Below, one piece after another: positions 55,180 to 64,000 of a DNA stretch of 64,000 nucleotides. The notes below the pieces were generated by a model. The model saw only the letters and a list, made by a program, of their open reading frames with translations, was not told the DNA's origin and did not search any database. The position numbers and the translations under genes are program-made. The DNA comes from Darksidea phi (taxonomy: Eukaryota > Ascomycota > Dothideomycetes > Pleosporales > Lentitheciaceae): positions 124,001 through 188,000 of the forward strand of contig JASJFT010000026.1 in assembly GCA_030770425.1 (NCBI GenBank), written 5' to 3'. Within the stretch, counting starts at the first letter, position 1. The number at the start of each line of letters is the position of its first letter.

Positions 55180-57849
55180 ATGATGAATGGCGACCTGAGC
55201 CTCTCGCAGTCCCTCGGCGGGCTGCGCATCGCAAACCCGGACGAGGACCTCTCCTCGCCCTCGCCTCCGCCGCAACAACCTACAGACAATCAGCCGCCGA
55301 CTCCACCCCGTCCCTCGCCATCGCCCTCGCAAGCGTCCTCGTCGAGTACTATAACCGACAAGCCCAACCCGCCGGCGCCCCCACATTTCATCCCAGAGCC
55401 CCAGCCCGTAACAGGGTCGCTGGGCTTCAATCCGAATGCCTTCTCAACCGCCTCTCCTGCTATCTCGCCCCTTGGCCAACCTTCCCCGTTAGCCGTAGAA
55501 TCTACGCCTGCGTACTCATCTCGGCTGAACCATAGGCAATCGATGCCGCTCGCCCACCAGGCCCAGCAGCAGGGTCCCTTCCCGCAGTATGCCTCTGGCT
55601 CTGTAGGCCAGCCTAGGAATGCTCCGCCACAGAATCTGGGTCGACCCATGTCGACCCAAATGTACAACCATCCCAACTTGTCCTCGAGCTCCGCTACCGC
55701 TCTCACCAATCCCAGCACCTACCGATACAACGATGATGTAGCGACGGATATAAGACGGACCAGCAGCTCACGAGTTGCGACGAACGGAATGCCCACGCGA
55801 GAACAGAGCAGGAGATACCCACAAGCACCTGGAATGGGAGTGGGTAACGGGCCCCTCCCTCCGCGGAGGAGTTCACGACGCATACCTATGGACGGTGCCC
55901 CCCACAGCTCCAGCGCCCCGGTCGGGTCCCACCTGTCTAGCTCACCATACGGCATCGAAGGCGGACCTCTGCCGAGTAGTGAGGAGTGGAAAGAGAGGGG
56001 CGCGGCAACAGGCATGAGACAGGAGATTGATCAGAATGGCAGGGCTGTCACAAGAGTGGTGAAGAAGGGTGTCAAAGACTTCAACTTCGGTAGAACCCTT
56101 GGAGAAGGATCATACAGCACGGTGCTAGCTGCTACGGATCGACAGACATTGCGGGAATACGCTATCAAGGTACTGGACAAGCGCCATATCATCAAGGAGA
56201 AGAAGGTCAAATACGTGAATATTGAGAAGGACACATTAAATCGGCTGACAGAACATCCGGGAATCGTTCGACTCTACTACACCTTCCAGGACGAGCGCTC
56301 GCTGTACTTCGTCCTCGATTTAGCCGCTGGAGGAGAATTGCTCGGCTTCCTCAAGAAGATGACCTCGTTCGATGTGGAGTGCACAAGGTTCTACAGCGCA
56401 CAGATACTGGACGCAATCGACTACATGCACTCTCGCGGGGTGATACATCGCGACCTTAAACCAGAAAACGTATTACTTGACGATCAAATGCATGTGAAAA
56501 TCACAGACTTCGGCACTGCAAAAATACTAGATACAAAGAAGTCCAATGGCACAGGCTCGATGACTGGTGATCCAATGGAAGGCATGGAATCGGATCGAGC
56601 GCAGTCTTTTGTTGGAACCGCCGAATACGTCTCACCCGAGCTGCTCACCGACAAGAATGCCTGCAAAGCTAGCGATCTGTGGGCGTTTGGCTGCATCATC
56701 TACCAGTTACTTGCTGGTCGGCCTCCCTTCAAAGCTGCTAATGAATATCAGACTTTCCAGAAAATTGTTGGGCTGGAATACGCTTTTCCGGATGGTTTTC
56801 CTCCATCAGCAAAGGATTTGGTTGAAAGGCTGCTGGTGTTGGATCCTTTAACGCGCCTACCAATGGAACACATCAAAAGTCATCCTTTCTTCGAGGGCAT
56901 CGTCTGGGGCAAGGGGCTGTGGAAACAGAAGGCTCCAAGGCTAAAGGCCTATGCTCCACCTCCACACGAACCCATCAGACTCAATGGTAAGTACGGTCCC
57001 TGTCTTTGAAAAGAAGTACTCGGTAACACGTAATCAGGTCCGACAACTCCTGCTGCACCAGCAGCACCAGATCGAATGCGGGCACCGCCACGGCTCATAA
57101 CTGAACTCCCACCTCCAAGTCAATTGGACATCGATTGGTCGCCCGTGTTAACAAAACGAGACGAGCGAATACTCAAACTAGGCAATATGATTGTCACACA
57201 GCATCCCGCAGGACATCCGGTGGGTGGAAATCATGACGCAGCTGCTGAGACACCGAAGAAGTTCTCGCGCTTCTTTGGCAGCAACACACCGAAGAAGCGA
57301 CAGAGACTGGTGATGATCACCTCCAACGCTCGCGTCCTCATGTGTGCTGCAGGCACCAATGACAAGAAGCTGAAGGAAGAAGTCTCACTGCTATCGCCAG
57401 GCTGTACGTGGAGAAGCTTCCAGGATTCAAAGGGCCTCACCGCTTGGCTCGTCGAAACGGTTAGTCCGGAATACTGTTATCGTCTATGTGGGTTGCTGAT
57501 TGCTGTATAGCGAGACAAGCAGTACGTCTTTGAGGATCCGAAAAGCACAACGAGCGATCCGAACGGAAGCAAGTACTATACCCAAGAGTGGCTCGACAGT
57601 ATCGAACAGGCCAGAGACTACGCCCTATCGCAAAACATAACAAACTCGTACTCCGGAGATTCCACGTTGAACGATCTGAATTCTAGCCTCTCAAGCCCTA
57701 CTAGTACGTTAGGAGGTGACTCTGCCCTAGACGGCGTCAACATCCCAACTGCACGGCATCTACGTAAAGATCAAGGAGATTCTGACTCACTAAAGGGCAG
57801 GAAACGATTCAGCAAGCGCCACTCAAAGAATGGACTCGCAAACTTTTAA
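55180..57849 (+). CDS. PDK1/Pkh-type AGC protein kinase with C-terminal PH domain
   Basis: Exons 55180-56986, 57038-57459 and 57511-57849 join in frame to about 855 residues. Residues 1-290 are Pro/Ser/Gln-rich and disordered. The kinase domain spans about 295-570: glycine loop LGEGSYSTV, catalytic Lys in EYAIKVLDKRH, HRDLKPENVLL, DFGTAK, the PDK1-type activation segment SFVGTAEYVSPELL, and LWAFGCIIYQLLAGRPPF. The last two exons hold a PH domain of the PDK1 kind (about 635-770: TKRDERILKLGNMIVTQ, RLVMITSNARVLMC, DSKGLTAWLVET, YVFEDPKSTTSD). Family knowledge: Pkh kinases phosphorylate the activation loops of Ypk1/Sch9/PKA-like kinases downstream of sphingolipids. Yeast Pkh1/2 lack an evident PH domain, while this and other filamentous fungi keep one. 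Confidence 0.93.
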
Positions 57850-59327
57850 GACGCAGCTCTACTTATTTCATTGTCGATAGCCGACCGATGGCGCTTACAT
57901 AATCCTCGTTTCTGCTCGACGTACGCTTCTTTCAGATTTTCCGTTCATCCACCTTATCTGAGCTTTTGTTATCGCACCGGCATCTACTCATCCAGCGATT
58001 GGCGTTCGGGCGTCCTTTCCGGCTTTGAAGCGCACCCCCATCATAGGCTACTTGCCCAAATCATCTACTCTCTCCTTTGTCTTTTGGTTCGGCTCTCTGT
58101 TGGAAGGAATACCTTTGGTTGACACCCCCCTTGCATTTATCGGCTCCGGCTTTAACGACATTTCTTCTCTTCGTGGAGGATACATTTTTGGTATGGACTT
58201 TTGAACAAGAACAAAGTCTTTGCTTGGTTTCTTGACTTGGGCACACTGCACCGGGTCAGCATGGATACATTTTATATCTTCGCTTCTGATATCGTTTCCT
58301 CTTTGTACACGTGGCGTGCTCAGAGGACTTATGGACAAAAATGCACCATTATCTATTTTGTCGTTCGTGTATTTACTGTGGGAGGGCCTTGTTTAGAGGT
58401 AGGACGCTTGAGCTCTTTATAATTAGCGCCATTTTTTGGGGGCGGGCTGTGTGCGGGCTTTTTTGGCTTTGGAGGAAGAGCAAGGGGTAAAACGCCATTT
58501 AGTGCGTTCATTTATGTTCTCATCGGAGTTCCCTGCTGCTTGGAATGGTGTGAGGTGTGATAATAGAAGTGAGTTGCACTGATAAAAAAAAAAGCCCCCT
58601 CATCGCAGAATCTTTGTGAATACTCTTTTGCCCAATCGACCTATTAGTCCCTAACACTATCCATATCACAAGACAATCGTGCCTAGAAGACAATGAATAT
58701 GCTTACCGCCCTCAACCCTAACCACCAAGCCGTGCCAACTCGTCGTCGTCGATACAGTGATACATTGGATCCTCCCTTCCTTCTTAGACAAACGGGAAAA
58801 AACTCGCTGGCTTCGTATGGCTAGACTAGTCTAGTGGTGTGGCTCCTGCTCTGGGTTTCTGGGTTTATACGATATGTACGCAGGAGGCTTGGTATGTACT
58901 TTTGGATGGATAGTTGTCTTGGATGGAATTGGACGTTTCTCTGGTGGCGTTACTATCGGAGCGGTAAGTGAGATTCGTGTTCTTGATGCTCGTATTGTCT
59001 GGCTGGGAGGGTGTATGGAGGTTGATCGCAGGTGCGGTGGTTTGCCTTTCGAGATAGGTGCAGGGAAACGCGGGTGGTCAAAAGGAAAGGAGCGACAAGG
59101 GGTGAAGTCAGTTAAGAGAGGAAAGGAGAAGTATCACTGTTCAAAGATGGTATTTGCTGCTGAGCTGGCGGGTATCTGAACGCCCTCTTCCTCAAAGTAT
59201 CGGTCTCTTCTCCGACAAAGACAAGACACCCGACTCCCGAAGCCATACCATAAGGGATACCGTTTTGAGAAAAACACCAAGTCCTAAGGAAATGCACCAC
59301 CAGACTAGCCTACACGATGCACGTCGA
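57850..59327. other. intergenic, convergent 3' ends
   Basis: 1.48 kb between the stops of the PDK1 and Snf12 genes. A run of ten A occurs near 58586. Short frames only, none with domains. Probably long 3' untranslated regions. Confidence 0.5.
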
Positions 59328-60973
59328 TTAATGCGCTTTGGGAACACTCTGGCGCGCCAACCAGAGAGCCACACTCTCCCTCGCAACTTCGCTTCCCCAG
59401 ACACCATCCGCACCTCCACGCCTCCATTCCTCGCCGGATGCGTCTTCACCGCCGCCACGCATGCCTTCGCCAAGTAAAACCTCCAGGTCGCGCTTCTGGG
59501 AGGAGAGCCAGCGTCTTACAAAGGCAACTGGGTCCTTGGTCATACTTGTGAAGAAGGCGTGCTTGGCTTTTGATCTGCTGATGGCGGCCATGAGAAGAAC
59601 GATTTGCTCGTCGAATTGGTGGATGCGTTGAAGCGTCTCGGTGGTGTACCTGGCGTGGGCAACGCTCTTGAAGAGATCGGGCAGGGGGTCATCTAGCGCT
59701 ACCTGGACGTCGTAGATTGTTGGCTCCGACGCAGTCTTGCCGGACTCGGGAGAGGGGGAGATGTAATCCTTGTCGACGCGTATTGTGTACTGTAGCTGGA
59801 TTGGCGGAAGAGTGGTCAGGTGCGGCTTGATGAGTTGCGGCAAATTAGGGAAGTAGAACGAGTCGGCGCCGTTGAAGAGGGCCTTTAACTTCGCATCGCA
59901 GGCAAACTTGCGCTCGTCATCGTCCTGCTGCAGGTGCTGTGACCTCGCATACTCCCAGACACCCATGAATACACCGGGTCGGTCCTCCTCGTCGGTATCG
60001 AGTAGCTCCGCCATGGGCTTGCTCAGCCGGAAGATCTCTGACTTTTGATACCGCTGTAGGTTGATGGTGATATTGATATTCTCGTCTCCCTTGCGCTCGA
60101 ACTCGAGCTGGCTGAAAGTGTTCTCTTTCGGGTCTGCGCCTTCTGGTCGTTTCCACTCAATCTGCGTAAAGTTGTCGGGTTGTAGGGTCTTGGTGCGGTC
60201 GAAATCGATAGTTATGGACGAGAAGAATTGCGAGAACACGTTGGCCTTTTGCGGGCGGTCTCCCTTCTTGGCCTTTGTGCCGTCTTCCTCCATGGCGTCG
60301 GGGTCCTTCTCCTCTTCATCGTCGTCGTCCTCGTCCTCGTCGAGCAGGCGGCCCTGGATTTTCACGCGGTAGGTGGAATTGGTGTCGGTATCGAAGTCGA
60401 AGGCGTCGGCGTCCATGGCGCCGCTCTGCCAGGGCTGGTTTTCGGCCGTGTTTGATATCCATATGCGCATGGTGCCGGTGGGGCGGCATCTGGCCGGGTG
60501 GTGGTGGGAGTCGTCGGCCTCGACCTTTTTGCGCACCATGGTGGCATCCAGCGTGCGTTCCACCTCGCGCAGCTGTTTGTAGCGCGTCACGCCGTCGCCG
60601 ATGCAGATGTCTTCGACGCCCTCGGGCACATTTTTGTTGGTGGGATTTTTTGCTGTACGGCGCATCCGGTCGCGCTTCTCCTGCTCGGCGCGCTGGTGGG
60701 CTGCCTGCATGTTGGAATTACCATACTGCTGCTGCGGCGGCGGCGGCTGCTGGGCGGCGGGATGTTGGGGGTGGACAATGGGGCCTGGTTTACGGAACAT
60801 GTGCTCCAGGTCAGTCTTTCTGATCATATTTGCGGGGAGGGCGGGGGCGACGTGGTGGAGGTGGTGGTAGCAGTATGCGGGCTCAGATGCAGAAGGTACG
60901 TACCGGGCGCTCGTCGTGGAGGCGTTGCGTGTTGCGCTTGGGCGGCAAGCGGGTAATTCCGGTACTGTTGCAT
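59328..60973 (-). CDS. SNF12: SWI/SNF complex subunit Snf12/Rsc6 (SMARCD) with SWIB domain
   Basis: The main exon (60819-59328) and a short first exon (60973-60900, MQQYRNYPLAAQAQ) give 521 residues; the start is chosen because MQQ-type openings followed by a Pro/Gln-rich stretch are usual in these proteins. Family features: ICIGDGVTRYKQLREVERTL, MRIWISNTAENQPWQ, an acidic loop (DEDEDDDDEEEKD), a FTQIEWKR stretch, then the SWIB fold (about 275-360: INITINLQRYQKSEIFRLS, AELLDTDEEDRPGVFMGVWE, YFPNLPQLIKPHL) and the helical C-terminus (RIHQFDEQIVLLMAAISRSK, FVRRWLSSQKRDLEVLLGEG). Subunit of the SWI/SNF chromatin remodeller. Divergent from the amidohydrolase. Confidence 0.9.
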
Positions 60974-61450
60974 GACTGAATGTTTGTGCGAGGGCAGCGA
61001 CGGTGGAAAACAACGAGTTCACGATGCAGATGCACCGGGGACGATGGGACTGGGTGGATGGCGTATTTCTTAGAAACGCGTCCACGACACTGGAGCACAG
61101 GACAGGGCTGGAAGCGCGGACGAATCGCCCCCTTTCCATCCACTGCCCCGCTTCGGCTGCCCCGCGAAAGGGCGACACCTCGCATTTGGCACCTCGCGAG
61201 CCTGGAGTCTGTCTGTCTGCGCGTAGAGTTGCGCGTACCGAGACGCGGGCGGGCGCTGTGGAGGACGTCCAAGGCCATATGCGATGCTGTTGCGCTTCAC
61301 GGCTTCGCTCCTCTTCAGCTACGCGCAACGACGCGCCATACATAGGTATTGCATCGCCCGCAAACCTTGGTCCTGGCGCCATCACCATCATATAGTTCCA
61401 GCTCGCTTCAGACTCCGATTCCAACGTAGAACACATTTGATACATGCAAT
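60974..61450. promoter_or_regulatory. divergent promoter region, SNF12 / amidohydrolase
   Basis: 477 bp between two start codons. No specific motif was recognised; frames cross it but lack an ATG and domain content. Confidence 0.45.
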
Positions 61451-63074
61451 ATGGCCGCCCCCTTCTCCCCTGTCTCCCCTGACAGCACAGGCAGCATGGG
61501 CCAAGAGACAGCAAAGGTACAGCTGGTGCACGACATGGCAGAAAAGACATCGAGACCCCCTCCTCCGCGCTACTCCGACGTGTACCCCTCCGGCACGCTA
61601 AGTAAGATCGTGGCTGTTCGTCTCCCAGCGAAGCCGTCGACCATTCTGTGGGACATCTCCCTTGCGGATGGGAACATAGCCTCCATCGACGCCCACGATC
61701 CCGACTCGGCGAGTCAGCAGAGCTCTGCTGGCGTGCTGGATGGAGCCAACCGCCTTCTCGCCCCTTCTCTTTGCCATGCTCACATCCACCTTGACAAGTG
61801 CTTCCTGCTCCAGGACCCTAAATACAGCGACTTGCAAATCGAGAACGGCGACTTTCAGGAGGCCATGGACTTGACGGGCAGGGCCAAGGCAAGGTTCGAG
61901 GAAGACGATCTGCTGAGACGCGGGCGTCAGCTTATCGAAGAGAGCATACATCACGGTGTGACCGCCATGAGGGCGTTCGTCGAGGTCGACGGAGGCGTGC
62001 AGTTGAAGTGCTTAGATGCAGGCCTGAGATTGAAAGAGGAGTTTGAGGACCGGTGCGAAGTCCAGGTCTGTGCATTTGCGCAGCTGCCCCTGTTCTCGGG
62101 AGCTGACGGAGGCGAAGAGGTGCGGAAGCTCATGAAGGTGGCTGCCGGGGAAGCGGGCGTAGATGTCGTAGGCAGCACTCCATATGTGGAAACGGATCTC
62201 ACGAAGCAAAAGATGAACGTGCGCTGGATCTCCTCATTAGCCTTGACCAATGGCAAGTTCCTGGATCTCCAGTAGGCAACCCTAGGGCACAGTGCATATC
62301 TCGCCCAAAAGTGAACATCATTAGCAAAGGATGTTTGCTTGGTAGACATGTACTGGTACCGACCCCCACTCTATCGACCGGTACTGACTTTGCACCCTTT
62401 TAGCCTTGACTACTTCCTGGAAGAGGATAAAGAGCCGCTCATCTGGTCCGTTCTTGAGATTCTTAAAGATAGAAACTGGTCCGACCGAAAAGGCAAACAA
62501 ATCACCCTGGGCCACTGCACTCGCCTTACTAGATTCAGCGACGGCGAGTGGAGTCGTCTGAAACGGTGTATCGACAACCTTCCCGTCTCATTCGTCGGCC
62601 TCCCGACCTCAGACCTTTTCATGATGCGGACGGCGGAAAACGTGCGTGGGACACTGCCAGTGGTGGAGCTGGTCCAGAGACACGGCCTACAGGCAGCGAT
62701 TGCAATCAACAATGTCGGCAACGCCTTCACGCCGCACGGAAATTGCGATCCACTCAGCATAGCAACCTTGGGTGTGGGTCTTTACCGGGCTGGGACACAG
62801 AAAGATGCTGAGCTGCTCTATGCAAGTAGCCTCCCGGTGTGACAGCCTGCCTCCAACTAACGCCCCCATGCAGGAAACCGTCTCGTCTCGAGCAAAGGCC
62901 GCCATTGGCTATGAGTCGTCATCTCTGAGTCTACACGTCGGGGAGCCTGCCGACTTTGTGCTGTTTGATAGGATGGACGCCGGGTGGCGCTGTAGAAAGA
63001 GTATTGTGGAGGTGGTCTACGACGCGGGCTCAAGCCGGCAGACGATCCGACGCGGGAGAGTGACAGCATGCTGA
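61451..63074 (+). CDS. cytosine deaminase-like amidohydrolase
   Basis: Exons 61451-62271, 62404-62836 and 62874-63074 join in frame to about 484 residues. The metal-dependent amidohydrolase barrel is shown by HAHIHLDKCFLL (HxH, about residues 115-119), the conserved GVTAMRAFVEVDGGVQL, HLDYFLEEDKEPL across the first splice (second-strand His), GHCTRLTRFS (metal or catalytic His) and LPTSDLFMM (Asp at the end of the barrel). The C-terminal ETVSSRAKAAIGYESSSLSL and VGEPADFVLFD stretch closes the composite beta-sandwich typical of the family. It probably deaminates or hydrolyses a heterocyclic base or related amine; substrate is not predictable. Introns are 132 and 37 bp, the second unusually short but in phase. 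Confidence 0.85.
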
Positions 63075-63417
63075 GGCCAGAGCCTGTGAGGTCGGTGTGG
63101 TAGCGCATGGCTCTTGGGAACTTGACGTGTAGAAGAGCAGGAGGGGCCATGCATGGACTAGGCGGTCTCCATGGCTCTATGTCTCTGTATCGATTGATGT
63201 GCACGACAACCCGTGATGGACTTTCACTGTAGACGGCCCCAGCCACCGCTTCAGCCCTAGGTAGACGCGGGATTCGCCACTCACGTGGCCTTCACCACGT
63301 CCGCACTCACGCCTGCCAAGACCGTGTGCCTCTCGCCGTTGACACGCCCACCGCCTTGCAAGGACGACGCACGCCCCGGTCAACATTCCAACTTTGCCTT
63401 CGCCGTAGCGTGGCACC
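63075..63417. other. short intergenic gap
   Basis: 343 bp between the stop of the amidohydrolase and the start of the gene that runs off the right edge, same strand. Probably the promoter of the latter. No motif was assigned. Confidence 0.45.
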
Positions 63418-64000
63418 ATGGAGACGCCTCAATCGCCGCCTGAACCGACATCAACCCCCCCGTGAGTAAACCCCTGTGTGGGCGCGGGTAGCCGACGTAG
63501 CACAACTTTCTATGAGCTAACCATCCCAGTCTACCGGCGTCTCTCGTCCAACCAAAAGATGAGTCCAATGAGGTGCATTGTCAATACGAGCCCGGCAGTT
63601 TCAACGCCCAGTGTCTCATTTTTATGGGATACGTCAACGTAGGCCCGCAGAACTTATATCTCCTAGGAGCGCCCGCTAACGCTGCACAGCAAATCTTTGG
63701 GGAGCGCTCACCGGAGTCAAACAGGATCAACCAAGCGCTCGATGAGTTCAGGGACGGACACTTGGGCAAACGCGACGCTTATGGCACCATGATGGCGATG
63801 TTGGGCGACAATGAGGACCTCAGGCACGCTCTTTCGGACGTTCTCTCTCACAGTGATGGCAACCGGGGTCCCGGCAATCGCGACGAACAGGAAGCTGTCC
63901 CTGCAACGACAGCAGCGGATCCTCGCGCATCGTACGTAAATCCATCGCGATTCGCAAACCAGCGCAGCTTCTCGCCCGCATTACTGGATACCGACATCCT
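63418..64000 (+). CDS. start of a gene running off the right edge; helical N-terminal domain
   Basis: Exons 63418-63461, 63530-63638 and 63690 onward join in frame. The start (caccATGG) is in a good context. The product opens with a Pro-rich tail (METPQSPPEPTST), then a helical domain: CLIFMGYVNQIFGERSPES, INQALDEFRDGHLGKRDAYG, TMMAMLGDNEDLRHALSDVL. This spacing (four helices with a hydrophobic-x-x-x-hydrophobic pattern and a final ...DLRHALSDVL) is reminiscent of a PAH/Sin3-type helical bundle, but that is only a suggestion. The rest of the gene is outside the window. Confidence 0.7.

Noticed and set aside
58874..59179. Plus-strand frame of 101 codons with Gly/Val-rich start
   Set aside because: Lies in the joint 3' region of two convergent genes; no conserved feature.
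1..64000. tRNA, rRNA and CRISPR features
   Set aside because: No cloverleaf with a GTTCRANNC box and matching arms was recognised by eye, no rRNA-like block, and no regularly spaced repeats. A covariance search could still find a tRNA.

Overview
The window is nuclear DNA of a filamentous ascomycete, most likely a Dothideomycete. Genes carry many short introns (about 45-70 bp, GTAAGT-like donors, CTAAC branch points close to the acceptor). Proteins include fungal-type ones (Nce102 MARVEL protein, Ntr1/Spp382, Qcr6, Mrp10, an AlcB-type siderophore acyltransferase), and mobile DNA shows CpA-to-TpA lesions typical of repeat-induced point mutation (RIP). Species cannot be named from the sequence.

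Layout. 1-5880 is a gene-poor stretch holding only the tail of a gene at the left edge and two weak candidates. 5881-9336 holds an Nce102-like membrane protein (+) and an unknown four-exon gene (-). 9337-12264 is AT-rich with a decayed reading frame. 12265-22481 holds INCENP/Sli15 (-), an acyl-CoA dehydrogenase (+), a large disordered protein (+) and a Cys-rich single-pass membrane protein (-). 23677-33339 holds mitoribosomal Mrp10 (-), an unknown acidic protein (+), mitochondrial Mn-SOD (-), a siderophore acyltransferase (+) and a single-pass membrane protein (+). 34092-39822 holds the splicing factor Ntr1/TFIP11 (-) and a large unknown protein with a Met/Gly-rich tail (+).

40078-41927 is a complete but inactivated pogo/Fot-type DNA transposon with 55-bp inverted repeats and TA target duplication. 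Just right of it lies a decayed PLP-dependent aminotransferase resembling ACC synthases. 43222-50452 holds mitochondrial protease Yme1 (-), an RraA-like protein (+), Qcr6 (+) and an MFS carrier (-). 51235-64000 holds a disordered multi-exon gene (-), the PDK1/Pkh kinase with PH domain (+), Snf12/SMARCD (-), a cytosine-deaminase-like amidohydrolase (+) and the start of a gene running off the right edge.

Most genes are housekeeping: mitochondrial biogenesis (Mrp10, Sod2, Yme1, Qcr6), chromosome segregation (INCENP), splicing (Ntr1), chromatin (Snf12) and signalling (PDK1). Many are arranged head to head over 0.3-0.9 kb, so shared promoter regions are common. I found no gene cluster that looks like a dedicated undescribed system; the most unusual material is the RIP-damaged transposon and the gene relics.
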